Shown: positions 40,093 to 48,091 of the stretch, piece after piece | How positions within the stretch are numbered: the stretch's first letter is position 1 | Layout of the letters: each line of letters opens with the position of its first letter | Assembly: GCF_001613065.1 (NCBI RefSeq) | Contig: NZ_BDBQ01000047.1 | Coordinates: 92,277-156,276 of the forward strand | Length of the DNA: 64,000 nt | From: Nocardia miyunensis NBRC 108239 | GTDB taxonomy: Bacteria > Actinomycetota > Actinomycetes > Mycobacteriales > Mycobacteriaceae | Direction of reading: 5' to 3' | The notes under the pieces: model-generated | Databases searched by the model: none | The model's input: only the letters and a program-made list of their open reading frames with translations | What the model was told of the DNA's origin: nothing | Made by a program: the position numbers and the translations under genes

Positions 40093-40641
40093 ATGACGCA
40101 GACCAGCCCGGCCCAGGGAGGGGCCGTTCAGCGCGGCGAATACAAGACGAAGTTCGGGTCGCTGGCCGAGTACCAGAAGGGCGGTGTCGAACTCATCGCC
40201 GACGATGCGCGTCACTACGCCTTCTCCAACATCTACGAGGTCGCCGCCACCATGCCGGCGTGGGACCGGATCGCGGTCGCCAAGAACTGGGAGTACGTGC
40301 TCGAGACGGTTCGCGCCGAAGGCACGTCGCCCTGGTACACCGCATCCCACGACGAGTTCGCGATCTGCATGGACGACGCGGGCGGCGAGATTCTCGTCGA
40401 GTTGGTGAAGCTGGACGCGCCGATCGCCGCCGACGACGTCGAGGGCGCCGTTCTGGTCGGCGGTGAGCCGGTCGGTCCGAAGATGGGCCGCATCCACCTG
40501 CACCTCGGCCACCAGGCGCTGCTGCCCGCGGGCTCGGCGTACCGCTTCGTCAAGGAGGGCGCGCCCGGTGTCCTGCTCATCCAGACCATCGGCGGCGCGC
40601 TGACGCAGTACCGCTGGGCCGACATCTGCCAGACCGTCTGA
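40093..40641 (+). CDS. hapC: Hydroquinone 1,2-dioxygenase, small subunit (HapC-like)
   Basis: A 182-residue protein resembling the small (alpha) subunit of two-component hydroquinone dioxygenases: YAFSNIYEVAATMPAWDRIA, YTASHDEFAICMDDAGGEIL, MGRIHLHLGHQALLPAGSAY. It forms a heterotetramer with the large subunit that cleaves hydroquinone to 4-hydroxymuconic semialdehyde with Fe(II) and O2. GAGGAGCAGGATTC precedes ATG 40093. The large-subunit gene follows after 29 bp. Identification rests on the subunit pair, sizes and the pathway genes behind it. Confidence 0.85.
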   Translation: MTQTSPAQGGAVQRGEYKTKFGSLAEYQKGGVELIADDARHYAFSNIYEVAATMPAWDRIAVAKNWEYVLETVRAEGTSPWYTASHDEFAICMDDAGGEILVELVKLDAPIAADDVEGAVLVGGEPVGPKMGRIHLHLGHQALLPAGSAYRFVKEGAPGVLLIQTIGGALTQYRWADICQTV

Positions 40642-40670
40642 GCACGGCTGATCGAGGAAAGAGAGCAACC

Positions 40671-41654
40671 ATGACCACCCAGATCGACATCGAGCGGTCG
40701 GCCGAGGTCAACGCCGACGGCTACGCCGAGTTCAAACTCGGCGAGTTCACGTTCAAGCGTGACGAGTTCTTCGTCTACATCGCCTGGCCGACCGGGGACC
40801 ACATGATGAGCGCCGACGCGTTCCTGCGGGCGTTGCAGCGGGACGTCGCGTGGGATTTCTTCTACGGCATCGTCAACTTCGACGGCGTATTCGGCACCGT
40901 CAACCACTACGGGTCGGTGGACATCTTCGCGGGCCGCTACAACGACTCCTACCGCAAGGCGGAACTCGACTACGGCGAGAACGTCGAGACCCCGTTGATC
41001 CGGGAGACGTTCAAGGCGATCCTGGACGACTGGACGAACGAGTCCTTCGATCCGTTCGCCTCGCCGCACGAGACCGGTTCGGCGTTCGGCCTCAAGCACG
41101 GCAGCAACACCAGTGCCGTCACCCGCCAGCGCGTGGCCGCCGACCGGATGGTGGGTCTGCCCGGTGATCAGCAGCCGCGCACGGACGAGATGGGCTACCC
41201 GATCAACCGGATGTTCGCCGACGTCGACCAGAGCGAGCCGGTCGTCGAGGTGGAGCCCGGCTTCGAGAACGAAGTGGCGGCGTTCAGCCTGTTCGCCTAT
41301 CTTTCGCGCTCCAACGTCACGTGGAACCCGTCGGTGGTCAGCGTCTGCAAGGAGTCGCTGGCCTGCCCGACCACCGAGGAGTACATCCTGCCGATCATCC
41401 ACGGCAACGACCGGGTCGAGTGGTTCGTCCAGCTGTCCGACCAGATCACCTGGGAGGTCGAGGACCGCGACACCGGCGCTGTGCGCTCGCGCGTGGTCAT
41501 GAAGGCCGGCGACGTTTCGGCGATGCCCGCCGACATTCGCCATCAGGGTTACTCGCCGAAGCGGTCGATGCTGCTGGTCTGGGAGAACAACTCCGACAAG
41601 ATCCCGGAAGCGATCGCGTCGGGCCAGGCGCCGACCTACCCGGTCGAATTCTGA
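40671..41654 (+). CDS. hapD: Hydroquinone 1,2-dioxygenase, large subunit (HapD-like)
   Basis: A 327-residue protein (HapD of Pseudomonas is about 340) with FTFKRDEFFVYIAWPTGDHM near the N-terminus, then NFDGVFGTVNHYGSVDIFAG and the cupin-like C-terminal part YILPIIHGNDRVEWFVQLSD and GDVSAMPADIRHQGYSPKRS. Large subunits of this family carry the Fe(II) site; the ligands cannot be assigned by eye. GAGGAAAGAGAGC precedes the ATG. The stop overlaps the next ATG (TGATG), so expression is coupled to the semialdehyde dehydrogenase. Confidence 0.86.
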   Translation: MTTQIDIERSAEVNADGYAEFKLGEFTFKRDEFFVYIAWPTGDHMMSADAFLRALQRDVAWDFFYGIVNFDGVFGTVNHYGSVDIFAGRYNDSYRKAELDYGENVETPLIRETFKAILDDWTNESFDPFASPHETGSAFGLKHGSNTSAVTRQRVAADRMVGLPGDQQPRTDEMGYPINRMFADVDQSEPVVEVEPGFENEVAAFSLFAYLSRSNVTWNPSVVSVCKESLACPTTEEYILPIIHGNDRVEWFVQLSDQITWEVEDRDTGAVRSRVVMKAGDVSAMPADIRHQGYSPKRSMLLVWENNSDKIPEAIASGQAPTYPVEF

Positions 41655-43135
41655 TGCAGACGAGGCTGTTCATCGGCGGCGAGTTCGTCGACGCCGCCGA
41701 TGGGGCCACCTTCGAGACGGTCGATCCGCACGACGGGTCGGTGCTGGCGAACGTCGCCGAGGCGAAAGAGCAGGACGTCGACCGGGCCGTCGCCGCGGCG
41801 AAGCGGGCGTTCCCCGCGTGGAGTCGTATGGCCGCGGCGGAGCGTGGCCGGTTGCTGCTGAAGCTCGCCGATGCGATCGAAGCCGATGCGGAGAACCTGG
41901 CGATGCTGGAGACCCGGGACACCGGGCACCCGGTGCGCGACACGCTCGGTCTCGACGTGCCACGCACCGCCGCGACGTTCCGCTACTTCGGCGGCATGGC
42001 CGACAAGTTCCAGGGCTCGGTCGTTCCGGTCGAGCAGGGATTTCTCGACTATGTCGTCCCCGAGCCGCTCGGGGTCGTCGGGCAGATCGTGCCGTGGAAC
42101 TTCCCGGTGATGTTCACCAGCTGGAAGATGGGTCCGGCGCTGGCCGCGGGCAACTGCCTGGTCATGAAGCCCTCGGAGATCACGCCGCTGTCGGCGTTGC
42201 GCGTCGCGGAGTTGGCCGCCGAAGTCGGCTTCCCGCCCGGCGTGATCAATATGGTTCCCGGCTACGGAACCACCGCGGGGCAACGGCTCGTCGATCACCG
42301 TGACATCGCGAAGATCTCGTTCACCGGCAGCACGAACGTCGGCAAGATGATCGCGAAGGGGGCCGCCGAGACGCTCAAGCAGGTGCATCTGGAGCTCGGG
42401 GGCAAGGGCGCGAACATCGTGTTCGAAGATGCGAACATCGCGGCCGCGGTCAACGGGACGGCGTTCGGGATCTTCCACAACCAGGGCCAGGCCTGCATCG
42501 CGGCCAGTCGTCTGATCGTGCACGAGTCGGTCAAGGACGAGTTCATGGATCACCTTGTCTGGCTGGCGAAGTCGATCCGCCTCGGTGATCCCAAGGAGCG
42601 CGCGACCGAGATGGGTCCGCTCACCTCGTTGACGCACCTGGACCGGGTGAAGTCGTACCTCGGGCTCGCGGATTCGGAAGGCGGCAGCGTGCTTGCCGGA
42701 GGTAAGGCGCCCGATGCGCCGGAGCTGGCGTCGGGGTATTACATCGAGCCCACGATCGTCGAGACCCGGCCCGAGGCTCGCGCGGCGCAGGAAGAGGTGT
42801 TCGGCCCCTTCATGGTCGTGCACACCTTCAAGACCGACGAGGATGCGCTGCGGATCGCGAACAGCGTCGAGTACGGGCTGGGCGGTGGTCTGTGGACCAA
42901 GGATCTCTCTCGCGCGCACAAGGTGGCCCGGGATTTGCGTGCCGGGATGGTCTGGGTGAACTCGTACAAGCGGGTCAACCCCGGCTCGCCCTTCGGCGGA
43001 ATGGGTGTTTCCGGCTACGGCCGGGAGATGGGGTTCGAGGCCATGCGCGAGTACACCGAGCCCAAGGCGACCTGGATCAACGTCGATGCCGCGCTTCCGG
43101 CGTATTACCCGCGTGACCCTCGTGGCAACGGGTAG
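41654..43135 (+). CDS. 4-Hydroxymuconic semialdehyde dehydrogenase (aldehyde dehydrogenase family)
   Basis: A 493-residue NAD(P)-dependent aldehyde dehydrogenase with VPWNFPVMFTSWKMGPALAA, the FTGSTNVGK nucleotide-binding segment, catalytic Glu in HLELGGKGANIVFED and catalytic Cys in FHNQGQACIAASRLIVHESV. Position between the hydroquinone dioxygenase and maleylacetate reductase points to oxidation of 4-hydroxymuconic semialdehyde to maleylacetate. The ATG overlaps the hapD stop. The usual name differs between clusters (hapF, pnpE), so no symbol is given. Maleylacetate reductase follows after 10 bp. Confidence 0.88.
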   Translation: MQTRLFIGGEFVDAADGATFETVDPHDGSVLANVAEAKEQDVDRAVAAAKRAFPAWSRMAAAERGRLLLKLADAIEADAENLAMLETRDTGHPVRDTLGLDVPRTAATFRYFGGMADKFQGSVVPVEQGFLDYVVPEPLGVVGQIVPWNFPVMFTSWKMGPALAAGNCLVMKPSEITPLSALRVAELAAEVGFPPGVINMVPGYGTTAGQRLVDHRDIAKISFTGSTNVGKMIAKGAAETLKQVHLELGGKGANIVFEDANIAAAVNGTAFGIFHNQGQACIAASRLIVHESVKDEFMDHLVWLAKSIRLGDPKERATEMGPLTSLTHLDRVKSYLGLADSEGGSVLAGGKAPDAPELASGYYIEPTIVETRPEARAAQEEVFGPFMVVHTFKTDEDALRIANSVEYGLGGGLWTKDLSRAHKVARDLRAGMVWVNSYKRVNPGSPFGGMGVSGYGREMGFEAMREYTEPKATWINVDAALPAYYPRDPRGNG

Positions 43136-43145
43136 GAATACCGGC

Positions 43146-44201
43146 ATGAAGTTCTCTCACGAGACGCTGCCGCAGCGGGTGGTCTTCGCCTCCGGCGAGG
43201 CTCCCGCTGCGGTGGCGGCCGAGATCGAGGCCCTCGGCGGTTCGAAAGTCCTGCTGATCGCCTCCGCCCGGGAGGCGGCGCTGGCCGAGCCGATCGCCGC
43301 GCAGCTCCCCGTCGTACTGCGGCATGACGAGGTCGTCATGCATGTGCCGGTCGAGGTGGCCGAGCGTGCGCGGCAGGCGGCGGTCGCGTCGGGCGCCGAC
43401 GTGATCGTCACCGTGGGCGGTGGATCGACGACCGGGCTGGGCAAGGCCGTCGCCATGACCACCGGCCTGCCGATCGTGGCCGTGCCGACGACGTACGCGG
43501 GCTCGGAGGCGACCAACGTCTGGGGCCTGACCGAGGGCGAGACCAAGACCACCGGCGTGGACAATCGGGTGCTTCCGGCGAGCATCGTGTACGACGCGGA
43601 GCTGCTCACCACACTGCCCGGCGAGATGACCGTGGCCAGCGGCCTGAACGCCATGGCGCACTGCGTGGACTCCATGTGGGGGCCACGTGCCGACCCGATC
43701 GATCGTGCCCTGGCACAGGAGGGAATCGCCGGTCTGGCCGCGGGCTTGCCCGAGGTCAAAGCTGATTCGGCAGGTATCGACGGAATCGAGCGGACGCTGT
43801 ACGGGGCGTATCTCGCGGCAGTCTCCTTCGCCAGCGCCGGATCCGGTATGCACCACAAGATCTGTCACGTGCTGGGCGGGATGTTCAACCTTCCGCACGC
43901 GCAGACTCATGCGGTGGTATTGCCGCATGTCCTGGCCTTCAACGCGCCCAACGCCCCCGAGGCGGAGCGCCGAATCGCGCAGGCGTTCGGATCCGCCACC
44001 GCGGGGCAGGGTCTCGCCAGGTTGCGCGCCCAATTGGACGCGCCGCGGGCGCTGAAGGACTACGGCATGCCCGAGGACGGTATCGCCAGAGCGATCGCGC
44101 CGATCAAGGCCGCGATCCCCGCCGACAACCCGACCCCCGTGAGCGAGGAGAACCTGACCACGCTGCTGCGCGCGGCATGGTCAGGTCACGGCCAGAGCTG
44201 A
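43146..44201 (+). CDS. Maleylacetate reductase
   Basis: A 351-residue iron-containing alcohol dehydrogenase family protein with the maleylacetate reductase pattern: VGGGSTTGLGKAVAMTTGLP, IVAVPTTYAGSEATNVWGLT, LNAMAHCVDSMWGPRADPID, and the His-rich metal motif GMHHKICHVLGGMFNLPHAQ THAVVLPH. It reduces maleylacetate to 3-oxoadipate with NAD(P)H. The gene lies 10 bp after the dehydrogenase. The hydroxyquinol dioxygenase starts 29 bp downstream. Both branches, from hydroquinone and from hydroxyquinol, feed this enzyme. Confidence 0.93.
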   Translation: MKFSHETLPQRVVFASGEAPAAVAAEIEALGGSKVLLIASAREAALAEPIAAQLPVVLRHDEVVMHVPVEVAERARQAAVASGADVIVTVGGGSTTGLGKAVAMTTGLPIVAVPTTYAGSEATNVWGLTEGETKTTGVDNRVLPASIVYDAELLTTLPGEMTVASGLNAMAHCVDSMWGPRADPIDRALAQEGIAGLAAGLPEVKADSAGIDGIERTLYGAYLAAVSFASAGSGMHHKICHVLGGMFNLPHAQTHAVVLPHVLAFNAPNAPEAERRIAQAFGSATAGQGLARLRAQLDAPRALKDYGMPEDGIARAIAPIKAAIPADNPTPVSEENLTTLLRAAWSGHGQS

Positions 44202-44230
44202 CGGAGACCCGCAACGAAGATCGAGGAATC

Positions 44231-45157
44231 ATGTCCACCAACCCCGGCAGCGACGTCGAGAACGGCCACGTTCAGCGGGAGGTCTCCCCTGAACAACGGG
44301 CCGTCGAAGAACGCTTGGTCGCCAACGTCGTGGCGTCCTTCGACGCGTGCGAGGATCTGCGGCTCAAAGAGCTCATGGTCTCGCTGGTGAAGCACCTGCA
44401 CGGATTCATCCGTGAGGTGCGGCTGACCGAGCGGGAGTGGGAAACCGCGATCGCCTTCCTCACCCGGGCAGGTCACATCACCGACGACGTACGCCAGGAG
44501 TTCATCCTGCTCTCCGACACGCTCGGCGCGTCGATGCAGACGATCAACATCAACAATCAGGCGTACGCGAACGCGACCGAGGCGACCGTCTTCGGCCCGT
44601 TCTTCGTTGCGGACAGTCCTGAGATCGAGGTCGGCGGCGACATCGTGTTCGGCGCGCCGGGCGAGCCGTGCTGGGTCGAAGGCACTGTCACCGACACCGA
44701 CGGCAAGCCGCTCGCGGGCGCCCGGATAGAGGTCTGGGAGGCCGACGAGGACGGTCTCTACGACGTGCAGCGCGACGCCGCGAAGCGGGCCGCTCGCGCA
44801 CACCTGTTCACCCGTGAGGACGGCAGCTACGACTTCTGGGGCCTGACTCCGACGCCGTACCCGATTCCCAATGACGGACCGGTGGGACAGATGCTCGAGG
44901 CCGTCGGCCGCAGTCCGCTGCGCGCTTCGCACCTGCACTTCATGGTCAGCCATGAGAACGCCCGGACACTCGTGACGCACATCTTCCCCGACGGTGATCC
45001 GATCGGCTGGAAGGACACCGTTTTCGGCGTCAAGGAGTCGCTGATCAAGACGTTCGAGCGGCAGCCCGCACAGTCCCCGACGCCCGACGGCCGGGCGGTC
45101 GAGGGCACCTGGTCCCGGGTCCGCTTCGACATCGTGCTCGCCCCGGCGGGTGCGTGA
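44231..45157 (+). CDS. Hydroxyquinol 1,2-dioxygenase (intradiol)
   Basis: A 308-residue intradiol dioxygenase. The N-terminal dimerisation domain (RLKELMVSLVKHLHGFIREV) is followed by the catalytic beta-barrel with the Fe(III) ligands: Tyr in EDGLYDVQ, Tyr in GLTPTPYPIPNDGPVGQMLE and the two His in SPLRASHLHFMVSH. The TPTPYPIPNDGPVG segment is characteristic of hydroxyquinol enzymes, which turn 1,2,4-benzenetriol into maleylacetate. The start is preceded by GAGGAATC. It is the last gene of the operon; a weak hairpin follows. Confidence 0.92.
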   Translation: MSTNPGSDVENGHVQREVSPEQRAVEERLVANVVASFDACEDLRLKELMVSLVKHLHGFIREVRLTEREWETAIAFLTRAGHITDDVRQEFILLSDTLGASMQTININNQAYANATEATVFGPFFVADSPEIEVGGDIVFGAPGEPCWVEGTVTDTDGKPLAGARIEVWEADEDGLYDVQRDAAKRAARAHLFTREDGSYDFWGLTPTPYPIPNDGPVGQMLEAVGRSPLRASHLHFMVSHENARTLVTHIFPDGDPIGWKDTVFGVKESLIKTFERQPAQSPTPDGRAVEGTWSRVRFDIVLAPAGA

Positions 45158-45170
45158 GGCGTTGTCGACG

Positions 45171-45191
45171 GCACCGGTGTGATTCCGGTGC
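45171..45191. terminator. Short hairpin between convergent operons
   Basis: 7-bp stem GCACCGG / CCGGTGC with a 7-base loop in the 111-bp gap between the hydroquinone and homoprotocatechuate operons. Weak compared with the other terminators here. Confidence 0.4.
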
Positions 45192-45268
45192 GGATTTCGG
45201 TCAGGAAGAAGATCTGGACCGGGATGACGATGATCAGCACGACCGAGCCGGTAGCTCCGGAGACCTCG

Positions 45269-46072
45269 TCAGTAGGAGGCGCGTGGTGCTTGCTCCGTGC
45301 GGCCGATGTAGGTGTCCGCGAGTTTTTCCGAGCCGCGCGCGAGTAGAGCCACGTCTGCGCCGACGAGGATGAAGCCGGCTCCGGTCTCGGCGTAGTCGTG
45401 TGCCGCCGCGGGGTCGAAGGCGTTGACGCCGTAAGGTTTTCCCGCTGCCTCGATTCCCGCGAACGCGCGATGTACGGCGGCGACGACGTCGGGGTGAGTT
45501 TGCCGGCCGATCAATCCCATGGAGGCGGCGAGATCGCTCGGGCCGACGAAAACGCCGTCGACGCCGGGAGTTTCGGCGATCGCGCGGGCGTTGGCCACGC
45601 CTTGCGCGGTCTCGATCTGCACGAACAGCGAGACGTGCTGGTCGTCGTCGCGCAGATATCCCTCGACGCGATTCCAGCGGGCCGAGCGCGCGAGTGCGCT
45701 GCCGACGCCGCGGGTGCCGAGCGGGGGATAGCGAGTCATCGCGGCGACGTCGCGCGCCTGCTCCGGTGTGGAGATCATCGGTACCAGGATGTTCTGCGCG
45801 CCGAGATCGAGCACCTGCTTGATGATCACGGTTTCGCCGGACGGTACCCGCACGACCGGCGTCGCCGGGTAGGCGGATACGGCATACAGCTGTGCGAGCG
45901 TGGATTCGAGGCCGTTGGGCGCGTGTTCCATATCGATCAGCAGCCAGTCCAGGCCCGCGCCGGCCATGATCTCGGCGACGACCGGTGAGCCCGAGCAGAT
46001 CCAGCCGCCGTAGAGCGTGCGGTCGGCCTCGGCCAGGCGCTCGCGGAAGGTGGGGGTCAGATGAAGCGGCAC
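45269..46072 (-). CDS. hpaI: 4-hydroxy-2-oxoheptane-1,7-dioate aldolase (HpaI)
   Basis: A 267-residue class II pyruvate aldolase of the HpcH/HpaI family with LDWLLIDMEHAPNGLESTLA, PATPVVRVPSGETVIIKQVL, PPLGTRGVGSALARSARWNR, the metal Glu in VQIETAQGVANARAI and VDGVFVGPSDLAASMG. It splits 4-hydroxy-2-oxoheptanedioate into pyruvate and succinic semialdehyde, the last step of the homoprotocatechuate pathway. GTG 46072 overlaps the 3' end of hpaH by 16 bases. It is the last gene of the minus-strand hpa operon. Confidence 0.93.
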   Translation of the reverse strand: MPLHLTPTFRERLAEADRTLYGGWICSGSPVVAEIMAGAGLDWLLIDMEHAPNGLESTLAQLYAVSAYPATPVVRVPSGETVIIKQVLDLGAQNILVPMISTPEQARDVAAMTRYPPLGTRGVGSALARSARWNRVEGYLRDDDQHVSLFVQIETAQGVANARAIAETPGVDGVFVGPSDLAASMGLIGRQTHPDVVAAVHRAFAGIEAAGKPYGVNAFDPAAAHDYAETGAGFILVGADVALLARGSEKLADTYIGRTEQAPRASY

Positions 46073-46845
46073 GATATCGTTCCCAACGGTCCGTAATCGG
46101 CGAGCACGGTGTCGCCGGGCTCGACCCACATCGGGCGGGTGAAGGATCCGGCCAGCACGATCTCGCCCGGTTCGAGGCGGTCCTCGTGTTGCGCGAGTTT
46201 GTTCGCCAGCCAGGCCACGCCGGTGGCGGGGTGGTTGAGCACCGCCGCCGCGACGCCGGATTCCTCGATGGTCTCGTTGCGGTAGAGCAGCGCCGACACC
46301 CAGCGCAGGTCGGTGCCGCCTGGCCGAATCGGGTTGCCGCCGTAGACCAGACCGCCGAAGGCGGCGTTGTCGCTGATCGTGTCCACGATGGTGCGGCCGG
46401 GCAATTCGATTCGGGAGGAGAGGATTTCCAGCGCCGGGACGATGTACTCGGTGGCGCGCAGAACGTCGAAGATCGTGACGTCCGGGCCGTGCAGGGCGTC
46501 GGCGAGCACGAAGGCGAGTTCGACCTCGATGCGGACGTTGGAGAACTGCCCGTGCTCGATGACCGCCCCGTTGTCGAAGACCGCGTCGGCGAAGATCGCG
46601 CCGTAATCGGGCTCGGTGATACCCGTCGCGACCTGCATCACCTTGCTGGTCAGCCCGATCTTGCGGCCGACCGGCCGGCGTCCGCGGGCGATGCCGCGAC
46701 GTCGCCACTCGTTCTGCACGGCGTAGGAATCCTCGATCGTCATCCCGGGATACCGTGCGCTGAGCAACGGTACGGTGGTGCGGTCGCGTTCGGCGTCCGC
46801 GAGTTCGTCGGCGATCGCCGTGATCGTCCGGGCGTCCAGCGCCAT
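46057..46845 (-). CDS. hpaH: 2-oxo-hept-4-ene-1,7-dioate hydratase (HpaH)
   Basis: A 262-residue hydratase/decarboxylase family protein with VGRKIGLTSKVMQVATGITE, the metal-binding NVRIEVELAFVLADALHGPD, YIVPALEILSSRI and TDLRWVSALLYRNETIEESG. It adds water to 2-oxohept-4-ene-1,7-dioate (Mg2+-dependent) to give the HpaI substrate. Start 46845 has AAGGG upstream. It lies between hpaD and hpaI in the order of the pathway. Confidence 0.92.
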   Translation of the reverse strand: MALDARTITAIADELADAERDRTTVPLLSARYPGMTIEDSYAVQNEWRRRGIARGRRPVGRKIGLTSKVMQVATGITEPDYGAIFADAVFDNGAVIEHGQFSNVRIEVELAFVLADALHGPDVTIFDVLRATEYIVPALEILSSRIELPGRTIVDTISDNAAFGGLVYGGNPIRPGGTDLRWVSALLYRNETIEESGVAAAVLNHPATGVAWLANKLAQHEDRLEPGEIVLAGSFTRPMWVEPGDTVLADYGPLGTISCRFI

Positions 46846-46880
46846 TGCGAATTCCCTTCTGGCAGGCGAATTTTCGATGT

Positions 46881-48029
46881 TCAGAGCTGGTTGCCCAGCT
46901 TGTACTCGCCCTTCTTCCAGTCGGGCAGGTCGCGGTTCTCGCGGGTGTAGGAGAAGCCGTCGGCTCCGATCGTGACCGCCATCTCGCTGGTCTCGACGCG
47001 CGCCACCACCGGCTGTGGGTTGCCGTCCAGATCCAGGACGAGCGAGGCCTCGGTGTACCAGGACGGCACGACCGGGGTCCCCCACCAGTCGCGACGCTGG
47101 TTGTCGTGCACGTCCCAGGTCACCACGGGGTTGTCGGGATCGCCGGTGTAGTAGTCCTGGGTGTAGATCTCGATGCGGTGGCCGTCGGGGTCGCGAAGGT
47201 ACAGGTAGAACGCGTTGGAGACGCCGTGGCGGCCGGGGCCGCGTTCGATGCGGTCGGACAGGCGCAGGGCGCCGAGCTTGTCGCAGATCGCGAGGATGTT
47301 GTGCTTCTCGTGGGTGGCGAAGGCGACGTGGTGCAGGCGCGGGCCGTCGCCGCCGGTGGTGGCGGTGTCGTGCACCGTCGGTTTGCGGCGCATCCACGCG
47401 GCGTAGGTGGTGCCGTCGGCGTCCTGGATGTCCTCGGTGACGCGGAAACCCAGATCCTGATAGTGCTTGACGGCGCGCGGCACATCGGGGGTGACCTGGT
47501 TGAAGTGGTCGAGCCGGACCAGCGCCCCGGGGGTGTAGAGGTCGTAGCGCCAGGCCAGGCGCTCGACGTGTTCGGCGTCGTGGAAGAACTCGTACGGGAA
47601 ACCGAGCGGGTCGACCACACGCACGGAATCGCCTATGCCCCTGGTGAATCCGGCTGCGCGCCGCTCGACCGCACAGCCGAGTTCGGCGTAGAACGCCTCG
47701 GCCCGATCCAGGTCCTCGGGGGTGCGCACCCGGTAGGCCAGCGCGGCCAGCGCGGCGACCGGCCCGCGGCGCAGCACCAGATTGTGGTGGATGAACTCCT
47801 CGAGCGTGCGCAGGTGGATCGTTTCCTCGTCCTCCTCGGTGACGACCAGGCCGAGCACGTCCACGTAGAACTCGCGGGAGGCGGCGAGGTCGGTCACGAC
47901 GAGTTCGGCGTAGGCGGCGCGCAGGATGTCCGGCGGCGGCGCGGAAGGGGTTGGCACCGCGTCGGCTACGACGAGGGAAACCTCCTGCGAGACAAAGAAA
48001 CCAGAGGAGGTGAGTGTGCGTTCGGTCAT
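46881..48029 (-). CDS. hpaD: 3,4-dihydroxyphenylacetate 2,3-dioxygenase (HpaD, type I extradiol)
   Basis: A 382-residue extradiol dioxygenase closely resembling the Brevibacterium fuscum homoprotocatechuate enzyme (365 residues). Metal ligands are visible in LVRLDHFNQVTPDVPRA (His), PRLHHVAFATHEKHNILAI (His) and GHRIEIYTQDYYTGDPDNPV (Glu). VVPSWYTEASLVLDLDGNPQ matches as well. It opens 3,4-dihydroxyphenylacetate next to the hydroxyls. ATG 48029 adds about 22 residues before the conserved start (VPTPSAPPPD); a GTG there would match known proteins but lacks a ribosome binding site. Confidence 0.95.
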   Translation of the reverse strand: MTERTLTSSGFFVSQEVSLVVADAVPTPSAPPPDILRAAYAELVVTDLAASREFYVDVLGLVVTEEDEETIHLRTLEEFIHHNLVLRRGPVAALAALAYRVRTPEDLDRAEAFYAELGCAVERRAAGFTRGIGDSVRVVDPLGFPYEFFHDAEHVERLAWRYDLYTPGALVRLDHFNQVTPDVPRAVKHYQDLGFRVTEDIQDADGTTYAAWMRRKPTVHDTATTGGDGPRLHHVAFATHEKHNILAICDKLGALRLSDRIERGPGRHGVSNAFYLYLRDPDGHRIEIYTQDYYTGDPDNPVVTWDVHDNQRRDWWGTPVVPSWYTEASLVLDLDGNPQPVVARVETSEMAVTIGADGFSYTRENRDLPDWKKGEYKLGNQL

Positions 48030-48091
48030 CGTTACGGCCTTGCTGTGATGTGTGCTGGGTGTCGGCGCTGCACTCTGTTCGTATGCGCCGT

